Assembly: GCA_020635275.1 (NCBI GenBank)
Contig: JACKAA010000001.1
Location: 850,424-914,423, forward strand
Source of the DNA: Ignavibacteriales bacterium
Lineage (GTDB): Bacteria; Bacteroidota; Ignavibacteria; Ignavibacteriales; Melioribacteraceae
Reading direction: 5' to 3'
DNA length: 64,000 nt
Positions 1 through 10,307 of this stretch are shown here, piece by piece. Every line of letters starts with the position of its first letter. Within the stretch, counting starts at the first letter, position 1. Made by a program: the position numbers and the translations under genes. The notes beneath the pieces are model-generated. The model made no database searches and was not told the origin of the DNA. It was given only the letters and a program-made list of their open reading frames with translations.

Positions 1-26
1 TTCTGTTTTATTAAATAGACAGGTTT

Positions 27-1175
27 TTAGGTTTTTAATTTTAATACAAAAGGAATTGTCACTATTCCGAATAATGCACAAAAAAGATAAGTAGTTTCCA
101 GACTTAAAAAGTCTGCCGCAAATCCTATAATTGAAACAGTTATAGCTCCTGTAAGGAAATTTATTGTCATAAAAATTCCGTTCAAAAATGTTGGGAAATC
201 AGATTTCCACTCATTTACCATAGCCAATAATACCGGTGTAAACGCAAAAAGAAAAAATCCCAATAAAAGTAGAATAATGAATGAAGTAATTCCGGTTGAA
301 TAAACAAACAAAAGCATTAATGCAGGATTTACAGCCGCAGCAAACGATAGAGTTTTTCTTCTCCCAATTTTATCAGATATTGTACCGGCAAGAAAAGTTC
401 CTCCGGCGCCAGCAAATTGAAATATTGAAAGAGCTCCTCCTGCATACCAAAGACTTTCTCCCTGGTTTGTTAAATAAACAGCTAAAAAAGTTGTTATTGC
501 ACTCTTAATTAAAGAAGTAAAAAATAAAATTCCCATTATCATTAAGAACAAGGAAAGATATTTTCTGAAAGCATTGTAAACACCTGAACGTTTTTGGCTG
601 CCTTCTAGGTCAGTAAATTCTAGTTTTCTAAATCTAAAAAAAAGTAATAACGATGCTGCTAAACCGAATGGAATTAATTTATAAGTTCCTTCCAATCCCC
701 AAGCTGAAATTCCGCCCAAAATAACTAAGGGACCAACACTTCTTGCCAATTCACCACCCAGCATAAAAAAGCTCATACCTTTACCGATTCTATTTCCGGC
801 AATTTGCTTTATAACAACTGGAGCCGGTACATGGAATGTGGAAGCACTAATTCCCATCACAAATAAAATTAATACAACATAAAAGTAATTTGGTGCTGCG
901 CCAAGTAAACTCATAACAATAACTGTTACAGCAGGTGAAAATATCACAAAATATTTTACACTTGCCTTATCTGCTATTAGACCAATTAATGGATTTAACA
1001 ATGAAGGCAGTCTTTGCACGACTGTTAAGAGTCCGGCAAGTGAATATGAAATACTTAATTTTTCAATTAAGAGAGGTAAAATTGGAGCTAAAAATGAAGA
1101 ATATACATCATGAACAAAATGAGTAAGTGAAATTAAAATTACATTTCCGGTTTGGAATTTTTTTTGTTCTTTCAT
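27..1175 (-). CDS. MFS transporter, fosmidomycin-resistance (Fsr)-like subgroup
   Basis: A 382-aa, strongly hydrophobic protein with about 12 predicted membrane segments, the usual size of a major facilitator superfamily carrier. The N-terminal stretch with HDVYSSFLAPILPLL and the middle stretch GKGMSFFMLGGELARSVGP resemble the Fsr-like drug-efflux branch; the central loop GTISDKIGRRKTL is the MFS cytoplasmic loop motif. It probably exports a small molecule by proton antiport at the inner membrane; the substrate cannot be read from the sequence. It is the last gene of a tight three-gene minus-strand unit (DUF502, small secreted protein, MFS), starting 6 nt after its neighbour's stop. Starts with ATG. 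Confidence 0.85.
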   Translation of the reverse strand: MKEQKKFQTGNVILISLTHFVHDVYSSFLAPILPLLIEKLSISYSLAGLLTVVQRLPSLLNPLIGLIADKASVKYFVIFSPAVTVIVMSLLGAAPNYFYVVLILFVMGISASTFHVPAPVVIKQIAGNRIGKGMSFFMLGGELARSVGPLVILGGISAWGLEGTYKLIPFGLAASLLLFFRFRKLEFTDLEGSQKRSGVYNAFRKYLSLFLMIMGILFFTSLIKSAITTFLAVYLTNQGESLWYAGGALSIFQFAGAGGTFLAGTISDKIGRRKTLSFAAAVNPALMLLFVYSTGITSFIILLLLGFFLFAFTPVLLAMVNEWKSDFPTFLNGIFMTINFLTGAITVSIIGFAADFLSLETTYLFCALFGIVTIPFVLKLKT

Positions 1176-1181
1176 TAATAA

Positions 1182-1601
1182 CTATTTTATGCCATAGTAT
1201 TTTTTGTATTTAGAAACATGATAAATTGCTAATCCTAAAGCGGCTGCGGCGTTTGTGTAACCAAGAATTTCACCTACAACTCCTAAATCATTTTTTATAA
1301 ATCCTTGTCTATAAATTTGCATGGCACTATTAATTTCTTGTCTTAACTGCATAGACGAAAATGTCTTTTCATTACCATATTCTATTGTTTCAGGTATAAT
1401 GAATTCTGAAAATTCGTCAATTAAAATTGGCTGCTTTAAAATAAAAAGTGGTGATTTAGTATAAGGATCATTATTTAAACTAAGTTTATACTGACTTGTT
1501 TTTTCAACTGTATTAACAGAATCTTGTGCAAATATCTTTGCATTATTGGATATTATAAAAATTAGAAATAATAATAAACTATACCTTTTAAAATTTCTCA
1601 T
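1182..1601 (-). CDS. small secreted protein of unknown function
   Basis: A 139-aa protein with an N-terminal signal peptide (hydrophobic run at residues 8-20, likely cleavage after AQ near residue 26) and a second weakly hydrophobic stretch near the C-terminus (GYTNAAAALGLAIYHVSKY). No family recognised. I chose the ATG at 1601 over a TTG two codons upstream because the signal peptide then begins with the usual basic residues. It lies 8 nt after the DUF502 gene and 6 nt before the MFS gene, so it is probably co-transcribed. Probably exported to the periplasm or outer membrane. Confidence 0.6.
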   Translation of the reverse strand: MRNFKRYSLLLFLIFIISNNAKIFAQDSVNTVEKTSQYKLSLNNDPYTKSPLFILKQPILIDEFSEFIIPETIEYGNEKTFSSMQLRQEINSAMQIYRQGFIKNDLGVVGEILGYTNAAAALGLAIYHVSKYKKYYGIK

Positions 1602-1609
1602 AAACAAAC

Positions 1610-2230
1610 TTAATTTTTATTAAGATTTTCTTCAGGTTTATACATCTCTAATATTTTCTTTGATCCGGCTCCTAAACTGATTATTGTTTTCATTGCTAAA
1701 TCAACGGGATAATTAATTTTGTGTACATATTTAGCCGGTAAATGATAAGTAAACCCGGCAGTTGGTGCTGGACCGGAAGGTATAAAAACTGTATACCATC
1801 CATTACTATGAACATCTGTAATGAAAGCTGTAGTTAATGTTTCATTTCCAAATAAATTAATTAATGCAACTCCGGAAAATAAATTTTTCTGTGAACCAAA
1901 TAATTGAACTATTGTTTCTTTAACTATGCGATACCCAGGAACTTTTTTTAAGATATTTTCTTCAAATAAATTATAAGCAAGGTTGCCATGTCTGGTTTTT
2001 ACAAACAATCCCAATAAAAAACAAATTCCGAGAAAAATGATTACAGAGATTAAAAAAGCAAAGAATTCATGAATTTTTGCAGCTTGAACCAGCAGTTTTG
2101 AGATAGGTCTTAAATGATTTGATACTACCTCAAACATCCAATTAAACGTAATAACTAATATTACAAGAGGAAGAAAAATTAAAAATCCACCTATAAAAGT
2201 TGTTGATACAAATGATTTTATTTTATCCAT
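1610..2230 (-). CDS. DUF502 family membrane protein
   Basis: A 206-aa protein with two N-terminal transmembrane helices (residues about 13-35 and 55-77), then a soluble domain containing the family signature around VPGYRIVKETIVQLFG and the segment VFIPSGPAPTAGFTYHLP. These are characteristic of DUF502 (COG2928), inner-membrane proteins of unknown function found widely in bacteria. A GAGG ribosome site sits about 6 nt before the ATG at 2230; an upstream TTG overlaps that site and is unlikely to be the start. First gene of a compact unit with the small secreted protein and the MFS carrier. Confidence 0.85.
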   Translation of the reverse strand: MDKIKSFVSTTFIGGFLIFLPLVILVITFNWMFEVVSNHLRPISKLLVQAAKIHEFFAFLISVIIFLGICFLLGLFVKTRHGNLAYNLFEENILKKVPGYRIVKETIVQLFGSQKNLFSGVALINLFGNETLTTAFITDVHSNGWYTVFIPSGPAPTAGFTYHLPAKYVHKINYPVDLAMKTIISLGAGSKKILEMYKPEENLNKN

Positions 2231-2330
2231 AATTGCCTCAAACAAAAAAATTGTCTCTAATAAAATATATAATTTTTCTTATGGATAAATGTCTTAAGCG
2301 AAATATTAATTAAATAATTTACTTTTATAA

Positions 2331-4226
2331 TTAAAACTCGGGACTCTTGTAAATATTATTATCCTCGTTTATATCCGGAATATGATTATCTCCTAATACA
2401 ACTTTTTTTACTTTTATTTCAGATTTATAAATAACATTAAAAGTTTCATTTCCGTCTTCCCAAACTTCGGCCGATTTACTAAAAGAACTAGTTGTGTTAT
2501 CTTCAAAGTATAAAGTTAATTTTACACTGGTCGGAATATTGCCAATTTTCTTAACTGTTATTTTTATTTCATTGTTTTCACTTATAACATTTTTTATTGC
2601 CAAATCCGGATAACCAAAATCATAAAACCATGGTTTCCAAAACCAGATTAAATCCTTATTGGTAAATTCATTTATTGTATTAAAAAAATCTAATGGAATA
2701 GGATGCTTTCCTTTCCATCTATCAATATATTCCAGCAAAGCTTTTTTAAATAAATCTCTACCTAATAAATTCATTAGTTCAAAATACGCTACTGCAGGTC
2801 TATCATAAAAACCGGTTCTTGCTAATCTTGTTTTATAAGAATATGAAAGTACCATTGGAGGAAGTTCCATTTCGTTTCCGGCCTTTTCTTCATAACTGTT
2901 CACTCTATGATTAAAATAATCATATTCATTATCGTGCTTATCAACAACCTCTTTTGGGAAAAACGCTGCCCAGCCTTCATCCATCCATGCATATTTTCTT
3001 TCATTAATTCCCATCATAAAAGGGAAATAATTATGAGCAATTTCATGTAGAATTAATCCAACATGACTTGCTTTACTAATTGGCGTCCCATCATTTGCCA
3101 TCATTGGAGTTTCCATTCCGCCTCCTCTATTTCCATTACAAAATGATGTAACATGTGAATACGGATATGCAAATCCCGGAAGTTCATGCGATAAATATTG
3201 AACTGATTCTTTTGAGTATTGCGCAGCATTTTCCCAATGAATTGATGAATCTGGATATACCACATCAGTTAAAGCTCTTCTCCCGGAAGATTTATCAACT
3301 ACAACACTTGCTCCATCCCAATTATTACTTTTGCTTATACAAAATGAAAAGTCGGTGACATTTTGTGCAATAAATTTCCAAATGTTTTTTTCATTTTCAG
3401 TAGTCACTAATCCTAGTTTATAATCTTCTTGTGTAATAATTTTTACTGTTTCATCTGAAATCTGAGCTTTTTTATATCTTTCATAAATATCATTTCTTAG
3501 TACTTCGTTTCCATTTTGTAATTCACCAGTTGCCCAAGCTAGGTACCCTTTTGGTATTTTTATATTTACTTCATAGTTGCTAAAATCATTATAAAATTCC
3601 ACTGATCCTTCATATTCATTTTTATCCCAACCATCAATATCGTCATAAACGGATATTTGAGGATACCAATAAGCAACAAAGAAATTTCCATTACCATAAT
3701 TTCCCATTCTAATTTTTATTTTGTCCGAAATTTCAAACCGCCATTTGGCTTTAATATTTGTTTGAGAATTTGGCAAAAGTGGAGTTTCTAATTTTGCTAT
3801 AATATTTGTAGAACCTCTGTACACTTTATCACTTAAATTGTTTATTATCATAGTGTCATTTTCAATTATCAATTCATCTATAAAAACTCCATCAGTTAAA
3901 TAATCTTTATCCATATACCAGTCTCTGAGTGCATTTATTTTAGAAATATCTTGGTATATTCTTATGACAATTTGATTAAGTGTATCGGGGCTGTTATTAT
4001 AATATGTAATTTGTTCTTTCCCTATTAACAAACTATTTTCCGGATCAACTTCAACATCAATTTTGTAATCACAGCCATTTTGCCAATAATTATTGCCTGG
4101 ATTACCATCAAATGACCGAAATCCGCTATCAAAAACCCTTTGTAAATCAGATGGAATAAAAAGTGAATTATTTTGAGGTAAAATTAAAGTTGCTGAAATT
4201 AATAATAATAAAATGCCTTTCTTCAT
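2331..4226 (-). CDS. M1 family metallopeptidase, secreted
   Basis: A 631-aa protein with a signal peptide (residues 1-17) and a gluzincin catalytic domain. H394-E395-x-x-H398 (HEIAHN) is the zinc site, and the third ligand is in WMDEGWAAFF about 18 residues later. The GGGMETPMM segment corresponds to the GAMEN/GGMEYP substrate-binding motif of M1 aminopeptidases. The N-terminal part resembles the M1 beta-domain (GKEQITYYNNSPDTLNQIVIRIYQ). It should remove N-terminal residues from peptides outside the inner membrane. It lies 39 nt after the M28 peptidase on the same strand, forming a peptide-degradation cluster with it. Start supported by AAGGAA upstream. Confidence 0.92.
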   Translation of the reverse strand: MKKGILLLLISATLILPQNNSLFIPSDLQRVFDSGFRSFDGNPGNNYWQNGCDYKIDVEVDPENSLLIGKEQITYYNNSPDTLNQIVIRIYQDISKINALRDWYMDKDYLTDGVFIDELIIENDTMIINNLSDKVYRGSTNIIAKLETPLLPNSQTNIKAKWRFEISDKIKIRMGNYGNGNFFVAYWYPQISVYDDIDGWDKNEYEGSVEFYNDFSNYEVNIKIPKGYLAWATGELQNGNEVLRNDIYERYKKAQISDETVKIITQEDYKLGLVTTENEKNIWKFIAQNVTDFSFCISKSNNWDGASVVVDKSSGRRALTDVVYPDSSIHWENAAQYSKESVQYLSHELPGFAYPYSHVTSFCNGNRGGGMETPMMANDGTPISKASHVGLILHEIAHNYFPFMMGINERKYAWMDEGWAAFFPKEVVDKHDNEYDYFNHRVNSYEEKAGNEMELPPMVLSYSYKTRLARTGFYDRPAVAYFELMNLLGRDLFKKALLEYIDRWKGKHPIPLDFFNTINEFTNKDLIWFWKPWFYDFGYPDLAIKNVISENNEIKITVKKIGNIPTSVKLTLYFEDNTTSSFSKSAEVWEDGNETFNVIYKSEIKVKKVVLGDNHIPDINEDNNIYKSPEF

Positions 4227-4265
4227 TTTATAAAGTTCCTTAAATCAAATGGGTAAATTATAAAT

Positions 4266-5822
4266 TTATAATGATTGCTTTTCGACTGATAATTTATGAT
4301 CCATGTTACTTATTTTAATTAGCAGATTTTCAATAAATTCCACCATTTTTACAATTTTCATATAGTTTATTTTTTCAGTTGTGTCAGAAGATTTGTGATA
4401 ATCTTTTTGCATATAATCATAAAAGAATGCTATTGGTATGCCTTTGTTTGCATAATGAATGTGATCACTTCTGTAATATAATCTTTGAGGATCGTCCGGA
4501 TCGTCAAACTTATAATCTAAAACAAATTTTGAACTTGTAGAATTGACTTCTTCAACCAAATGGCCCAGCTCTTTACTGATTTTACTAGCGCCTATACAAT
4601 AAATTGAGTCTTCACTTTCTCTACCAACCATATCAATATTTATATGCACAATAGCACTATCAATAAAATTAGAATTGTTAGTTAAGTATTTTGCTCCTTT
4701 TAGACCTTTTTCTTCACCGGTATGAAAAATAAATAATATTGGCCGGTCGTTTTGTTTTTCCAAAGCAATTTTTCTAGCAATTTCTAAAACTGTAACAGTA
4801 CCAGATCCATTATCATCTGCTCCATTATAAACTTGTCCGTTATTCATTCCTACATGATCATAATGAGCTCCAATTGTTAAATATTCATCACTTAATTTTT
4901 CATTATTTCCTTTAATCAATCCAATTATATTTCTGGCAACTTTATTTTCTATTAACAAATCAAAATTAAATTTAATTTTTGATGTTAATTCAAAAGGTTC
5001 CGGTTTTGGATCAGTAAGTTCTTTTAAAGTATCAAAAGTTGATTCTTCATTAAGTAGTAGTTCATTGGCAGATTTTTCATTTAATAATACAATTGGTATA
5101 CTTTTTATTTCTGTTTTCTCGATTTCTTCTTCTAATTTAAATGATTTAGAAGTAGACATTCTCGAAATGAACTGCCAATATTTAATAATATTTGAATCTG
5201 GTAAAACAACTAAGCCAACTGCACCTTTTGAACTTGCCAATTCTGCTTTGGCCGATGTAGATCGGTTATATTTTTGAACAATTTCTTCACTTAAAATTTC
5301 TTCATCGTTTACTTTTGGCGTTCCATTAATGACTAATACAACTTTCCCCTGAACATCAATATTTTCATAACTATCATAATTATCATCCTCAGAAAATATT
5401 CCGTAACCGGCAAAAATAATTTCATATTTTTTATTACTATATTCCTTGCTAGGTAAACTTCTTGCACTATAATTTATTTCAGCTCCATTTAAAAAATTAT
5501 TACTATCTTTTTCTCCATTATAAATTGCAAAATTACTTTCCGGGGCAAAGCTTGAAACAATCATATCAAAATTTTGAAAATAAGTTCCGCTATCTCCATA
5601 TGGCAGAACTCCATATTTTTCTAATTCCTCAGAAATAAATAATGAAGCTAATTTTGCTCCCCTTGATGTAGTTTCTCTACCTTCCAATTCATCGGAAGCT
5701 AAAAACTCAAGATTTGATTTTACATATGTATAACTGCTGTTTTTATAAGAAAGTGCGGCTTGGCTTAATAATATACTGCTTGAAAATAAAAATACTATAC
5801 TGCTTATTCTTAATAAATTCAA
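4266..5822 (-). CDS. M28 family zinc peptidase with PA domain, secreted
   Basis: A 518-aa protein with a signal peptide, a protease-associated (PA) insert (about residues 130-250) and an M28 aminopeptidase domain. Metal-site motifs are clear: GAHYDHVG, NGADDNGSG, HTGEEKGLKG, NIDMVG and a late YRSDHIHYANKG segment, matching the co-catalytic two-zinc architecture. Probably an aminopeptidase releasing amino acids from periplasmic or extracellular peptides. The start is a TTG preceded by GAGG; no ATG is better placed. It lies between the DUF2461 gene (28 nt upstream) and the M1 peptidase gene (39 nt downstream), so the three are likely co-transcribed. Confidence 0.92.
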   Translation of the reverse strand: MNLLRISSIVFLFSSSILLSQAALSYKNSSYTYVKSNLEFLASDELEGRETTSRGAKLASLFISEELEKYGVLPYGDSGTYFQNFDMIVSSFAPESNFAIYNGEKDSNNFLNGAEINYSARSLPSKEYSNKKYEIIFAGYGIFSEDDNYDSYENIDVQGKVVLVINGTPKVNDEEILSEEIVQKYNRSTSAKAELASSKGAVGLVVLPDSNIIKYWQFISRMSTSKSFKLEEEIEKTEIKSIPIVLLNEKSANELLLNEESTFDTLKELTDPKPEPFELTSKIKFNFDLLIENKVARNIIGLIKGNNEKLSDEYLTIGAHYDHVGMNNGQVYNGADDNGSGTVTVLEIARKIALEKQNDRPILFIFHTGEEKGLKGAKYLTNNSNFIDSAIVHINIDMVGRESEDSIYCIGASKISKELGHLVEEVNSTSSKFVLDYKFDDPDDPQRLYYRSDHIHYANKGIPIAFFYDYMQKDYHKSSDTTEKINYMKIVKMVEFIENLLIKISNMDHKLSVEKQSL

Positions 5823-5850
5823 TTTGCCTCTAATATTTTATTTTTAAATA

Positions 5851-6522
5851 TCATTTTGACAATAAAGCCTCTTTAAAGAATACATTTAATGGTTTTGCTG
5901 CATAATAATATTTCATTAACTCTTGAGAAAGATTTTTGCTCAATATTTTTTTCTCTGGAATCTCTGCAAAAAAATAAAATTGCTTGTTCATAATTAATGG
6001 TTGTTTTTTAACTGCTTCATTAAATTCTTTGGGAATTCTTTTATTTTGTTCGCCAAGTATTTCACCAAAATATTTTTTGAATATTTTATCACTTAGTAGT
6101 TTATTAAAATTATTAAGGTTGGAAACAATATGGTTTCTAATTTTTTCTAGCTGTTCAGTATTAGGCTGATAAAGTCCGGAATAAAATCTTAAACGTTCAT
6201 GGGTAATTTCAATATAAATACCGGGATCTGTTAAGTTCTTTCTTCCTCCGTTTGATATAATTGCAGAGACGTGATTTTTGTAGGGAGTTTTATCTTTGCT
6301 GAATCTTATATCTCTGTAAATTCTAAATATCGCATCTTTTGCAGAAATTATAAGGTTTTCATCATCTTCTCTAATTCTGAAAATCATGTCACTTATAAAA
6401 TCTTCAAATGGTTGTTTTACATGGTTTTCATATCTTAATTTGTTTTCAAGAAACCATTCTCTATTATTATTTTGATTTAGATCCTTTAAAAAATCTAAAA
6501 ATTCTTTATTAAAAAAACTCAT
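5851..6522 (-). CDS. DUF2461 domain-containing protein
   Basis: A 223-aa soluble protein covering the whole DUF2461 family (TIGR02453-like). Recognisable family stretches are FLKDLNQNNNREWF near the N-terminus, FRIYRDIRFSKDKTPYK around residues 65-85, and GGRKNLTDPGIYIEI with the Y/SGLYQPN segment after it. The function of the family is unknown. No signal peptide or membrane helix, so cytoplasmic. It begins the unit that continues into the M28 and M1 peptidases. ATG start with AAGGAA upstream; its promoter must lie in the 208-nt gap shared with the divergent histidine kinase gene. Confidence 0.88.
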   Translation of the reverse strand: MSFFNKEFLDFLKDLNQNNNREWFLENKLRYENHVKQPFEDFISDMIFRIREDDENLIISAKDAIFRIYRDIRFSKDKTPYKNHVSAIISNGGRKNLTDPGIYIEITHERLRFYSGLYQPNTEQLEKIRNHIVSNLNNFNKLLSDKIFKKYFGEILGEQNKRIPKEFNEAVKKQPLIMNKQFYFFAEIPEKKILSKNLSQELMKYYYAAKPLNVFFKEALLSK

Positions 6523-6617
6523 GGAGTTTCCTTTCTTTTATAATAGATTTTTACGACTTATTTTAAATATAATATGTAACTTATTAAACTAATAAATTAA
6601 TTAACTCTCTAAAATAT

Positions 6618-6647
6618 ATATTCATTTTTATTAAAAAAAATGAATAT
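6618..6647. repeat. AT-rich inverted repeat in a divergent intergenic region
   Basis: A 12-bp perfect inverted repeat (ATATTCATTTTT and its complement) with a 6-nt loop lies between the divergent DUF2461 and histidine kinase genes. It could be an operator or simply AT-rich structure. It is not a terminator for either gene because both transcripts point away from it. Confidence 0.35.
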
Positions 6648-6730
6648 TCTTACTAATTATCACACTTTAAAAACCGATAATCTTTTATGAATATTAATTA
6701 TTAGTTATTAACCTAAACGATTTTTCATCT

Positions 6731-9727
6731 ATGAAATCAAATGGAAGTCTAATTTCAGATTTGGAATTGAGATCAAAAGAAGAACTGATTGAAGAAATTT
6801 CAAAGTTAAAATCAATGGTTGAAAACTTTCAATCGATTAATTCTATTGATTTTAATAAATCTGTTGAATTGAGCTCATTAATTGTTGAAAATTCCCATGA
6901 CGGAATTATGATTATTGGTGATAACTATTTTATTGAATATGTAAATACTCGCCTTTGTGAAATAACCAATAATGTTTTAGAAGACATTTTACATAAAGAT
7001 TTTCGCGATATACTTGGACCAAATGAAAAAGATATAATTATTGAAAGATACAATAATCGTAGAAAAGGTAAAAAAATTACTAATTCTATAGAAATTCCTA
7101 TATTATCTAAAAATAATGAACATAAGATTTTTGAAATTAGAGGAACTTTATTTACTAATTCCAATGGTGATATAAAGACACTTGTTCAGTTTAAAGACAT
7201 TACAGAAAGAAAATTAACCGAAGAGGTTATTCTTCAATCAGAAGAAAAATTTAGGTCAATTGTTGAAAATTCACACTTAGGTATTTTAATAGTTGGAAAC
7301 GATTTCCGCTTTGAATATGTAAATGACCGTTTGTGCGAAATTTTGCAAGTTGATAAAAAAACACTTTCCGGTGATGATTTTAGAAAATACTTATCAAAAG
7401 AATCATTGGATCTCGTAGTAGATAGGTACATCAAAAGGCAAAATGGTGATGACGTTCCCTCGGAATATGAAGTAAAATTACTAAAGTCAAATGGTGAAGA
7501 AATAATTGCCAGGTTAAGTTCTACAACAATTAATGTTTCCAACACAAAAAAGACAATTGCTCAAATTCTTGATATTACGGAAAATGTTAAAAAAGAAAAA
7601 CTTCAAAAAGTATTATTAAAAATTTCTCAAGCTGTAAATGAAGTAAATAACTTGAGTGAATTTTTAGCAATTGTTAGAGAAGAATTAGCTGTTACAATTG
7701 ATACGACTAATTTTTACGTTGCAATGTATGATAGCGCTTCTGATACTTATACCTTTCCATATCACGTTGATGAATTTGATGTAATTGATGAGTTCACTCA
7801 ACTGGAGTTAAAAGAAAGCTTAACTGATTATGTAAGAAGAAAAAACAAAGCAATACTTGTAGATAGTGAAATTCAGGCTAAGCTTGAAGAACAAAAAGAA
7901 ATTAAAGGAATTGTTGGAGAATTTTCTCAAGTTTGGCTTGGTGTGCCTCTTGTTGTTGATAACAGTGTAGTTGGAGTTATGTGCATCCAAAATTATAGTA
8001 ATGATAACGCATATAACCTTAATGATCTTGAACTTTTAAAAATTATTTCGGAAAACGTTAGTTCAGCCATTTGGAAAAAACAAATAGTCGATAAGCTAAC
8101 AGAAAGTGAAAGAAGATACAGGGATTTTATTACCAAAAGTTCAGAAGGAATTTATAGGATCGATCTTGATCCTCCGATTAATTTAGCTCTTCCTCAGAAC
8201 CAACAGCTTAAACAAATATTTAAAAACGGTATTCTTGGTGAATACAATAATTCGTTTGCCAAAATGTATGCTTTGAAGTCATTAAATGAAATAACCGGAA
8301 AGAAATTTAATATTTTCCAAGATTATAATAGTTCCAAAGAAATTTATAATAGTGCACTTGAATTTGTAAATAATTCATATAAAATAACTGATATAGAAAC
8401 TACTGAATATAATTCCAATGGTGAAAAATTAAATATACTTAATAATGCAACCGGAATAATAAAAGATAATTTTCTAACCAGTATTTGGGGAATAAAAAAA
8501 GATATTACTGACAGAAAAAGACTTCAGAATGTTCTAAGACAAATTGCAGAAGGTATATCCTCATTAACCGGAGATTCCTTTTTCAAATCTCTTGTACATT
8601 TTTTAAGTGAAACTCTCTTGGTCGATTATGCATTTATTGCTCAACTTTCAGATGATAAAAAAACTGCTTCAACTTTAGCATATTGTGATAGTGAGAATCT
8701 AATTGAAAATTTTGATTTTCCATTAAAAAAATGTCCAAGTAAAGAAGTTCTTAAAAAGAATACAACTACAATAATTAGAAATGTTCAAAATGAATTTCCA
8801 GATGAAAAATTTCTTAAGAAATTAAACATTAGTACTTTTATGGGAAGACCGCTTGTGGATTCAGAAGGAAATCCCATTGGATTAATTGTTTTACTAAAAG
8901 TTGGTGAAATTCAAAATGTGGAATTTACAAAATCTGTTCTAGAAATTTTTGCTTCCAGAAGCTCTGCAGAAATTGAAAGACTACAATATGTAAAAGACAT
9001 TGTTGATGCAAAAAATGAAGCTGAACGATCAAATAATTTAAAATCTGATTTTCTCGCTCAAATGTCTCATGAAATTAGAACACCGGTAAATACGATTTTA
9101 AGTTTTACATCACTTCTTAAGGAAAGTTTAGAAAACAAGCTTGAAAACGATCTTAAAGATTCATTTAATATTATAGATAATGGCGGAAGAAGACTTATAC
9201 GAACAATCGATCTGATTCTTGATGTCTCGCAAATTCAAAGTGGAACTTTAAAATTAGAACCATCAAAAATAGATTTAATAGAAATTATTAATGATCTGAT
9301 TTCGGAATTTAAACAGCCTGCTTCAAAAAAGAAACTTGACTTAATTTTTACAAGTGATCTTACAAAATTAAATGTGTGGGCAGATAATTATACTATTACT
9401 CAAGCATTTGCCAACCTAATTCATAACGCAATAAAGTATACTGCCAACGGCTCAATAAAAATATCAGCCAGAAAAAATGAAAACAAAGAAGCCTGTATTG
9501 ATTTTACTGATACCGGTGTTGGAATGAGCGAAGAATTTTTAACTAAACTATTTGAACCATTTTCGCAGGAAGAAACGGGTTATACGAGAAAGTTTGAAGG
9601 TACAGGTTTGGGTTTGACTTTAGTAAGAAATTATTGCGAATTGAACGATGCAGAAATTTCTGTCTGCAGTAAAAAAAATCAAGGTTCAACTTTTACAGTT
9701 ACATTTAAAAATAAAAACCATTCTTAG
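6731..9727 (+). CDS. multi-PAS/GAF sensor histidine kinase (orphan)
   Basis: A 998-aa soluble sensor kinase. Order of domains: short coiled coil (1-40), PAS (about 46-165), PAS (171-290), GAF (295-450), a more divergent PAS (458-600), GAF (600-750), HisKA with phospho-acceptor H780 in QMSHEIRTPVN, and HATPase_c (880-998) with N-box HNAIKYT, DTGVGM and the GTGLGL motif. No transmembrane segment, so it senses a cytoplasmic signal. No receiver domain in the protein and no response regulator gene next to it, so its partner is elsewhere. The first two PAS domains are clearly similar to each other, suggesting internal duplication. Confidence 0.92.
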   Translation: MKSNGSLISDLELRSKEELIEEISKLKSMVENFQSINSIDFNKSVELSSLIVENSHDGIMIIGDNYFIEYVNTRLCEITNNVLEDILHKDFRDILGPNEKDIIIERYNNRRKGKKITNSIEIPILSKNNEHKIFEIRGTLFTNSNGDIKTLVQFKDITERKLTEEVILQSEEKFRSIVENSHLGILIVGNDFRFEYVNDRLCEILQVDKKTLSGDDFRKYLSKESLDLVVDRYIKRQNGDDVPSEYEVKLLKSNGEEIIARLSSTTINVSNTKKTIAQILDITENVKKEKLQKVLLKISQAVNEVNNLSEFLAIVREELAVTIDTTNFYVAMYDSASDTYTFPYHVDEFDVIDEFTQLELKESLTDYVRRKNKAILVDSEIQAKLEEQKEIKGIVGEFSQVWLGVPLVVDNSVVGVMCIQNYSNDNAYNLNDLELLKIISENVSSAIWKKQIVDKLTESERRYRDFITKSSEGIYRIDLDPPINLALPQNQQLKQIFKNGILGEYNNSFAKMYALKSLNEITGKKFNIFQDYNSSKEIYNSALEFVNNSYKITDIETTEYNSNGEKLNILNNATGIIKDNFLTSIWGIKKDITDRKRLQNVLRQIAEGISSLTGDSFFKSLVHFLSETLLVDYAFIAQLSDDKKTASTLAYCDSENLIENFDFPLKKCPSKEVLKKNTTTIIRNVQNEFPDEKFLKKLNISTFMGRPLVDSEGNPIGLIVLLKVGEIQNVEFTKSVLEIFASRSSAEIERLQYVKDIVDAKNEAERSNNLKSDFLAQMSHEIRTPVNTILSFTSLLKESLENKLENDLKDSFNIIDNGGRRLIRTIDLILDVSQIQSGTLKLEPSKIDLIEIINDLISEFKQPASKKKLDLIFTSDLTKLNVWADNYTITQAFANLIHNAIKYTANGSIKISARKNENKEACIDFTDTGVGMSEEFLTKLFEPFSQEETGYTRKFEGTGLGLTLVRNYCELNDAEISVCSKKNQGSTFTVTFKNKNHS

Positions 9728-9850
9728 CTATTTTATATAACCATATCTTTAAAATATCCTTTGGTAATTTATTTCCTCATTTCTCATAAAATTATTTTAA
9801 ATTAAAACAAATATTTATTTTTGTTTTGATTACACTAAAAGGAAATTTAT

Positions 9851-10282
9851 ATGAATAATTCTTTGATAAATTTTGGTCTATTTATATTTCGTATTTCCAT
9901 AAGTTTGTTCATGATGTTGGGTCATGGCTTGGGAAAATTTCAAAAATTAATTTCCGGAGCAGAAATAAAATTTTTAGATCCCTTTGGAATTGGAGCAACA
10001 GCTAGTTTTTCATTGGCTGTCTTTGCAGAATTTTTTGCACCCATGTTTATTGTTTTGGGAGTTTTAACACGATTTAATTCTCTTTCCTTAATAATTACAA
10101 TGTCTGTCGCAGCATTTATTGCTCACGCAGATGATCCATTTTCCAATAAAGAAAAAGCTCTTTTATATTTAGCCAGTTATGTTTTATTGTTTTTTACAGG
10201 ACCTGGAAAATTTAGTTTGCAAAACTGGTTCGTTAAAAAAATAAAAAACTTAAATGGAATATTGAAATTTATTTTACACTAG
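9851..10282 (+). CDS. DoxX family membrane protein
   Basis: A 143-aa protein with four predicted transmembrane helices and the DoxX signature: GLFIFRISISLFMMLGHGLGKF in helix 1 and a following FAEFFAPMFIVLGVLTRF helix. DoxX proteins are small inner-membrane proteins linked to respiratory quinone or oxidative-stress functions in some bacteria; the specific role here is unknown. Monocistronic, plus strand, with AAGGAA before the ATG. It converges on the DUF6090 gene 25 nt downstream. Confidence 0.88.
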   Translation: MNNSLINFGLFIFRISISLFMMLGHGLGKFQKLISGAEIKFLDPFGIGATASFSLAVFAEFFAPMFIVLGVLTRFNSLSLIITMSVAAFIAHADDPFSNKEKALLYLASYVLLFFTGPGKFSLQNWFVKKIKNLNGILKFILH

Positions 10283-10307
10283 AATAAAGATAAATTCTAT
10301 ATAAAAA

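Noticed and set aside
6731..9727. The orphan PAS/GAF kinase as partner of the sigma54 activator
   Set aside because: It is 26 kb away, and the activator has its own kinase gene 4 nt upstream.
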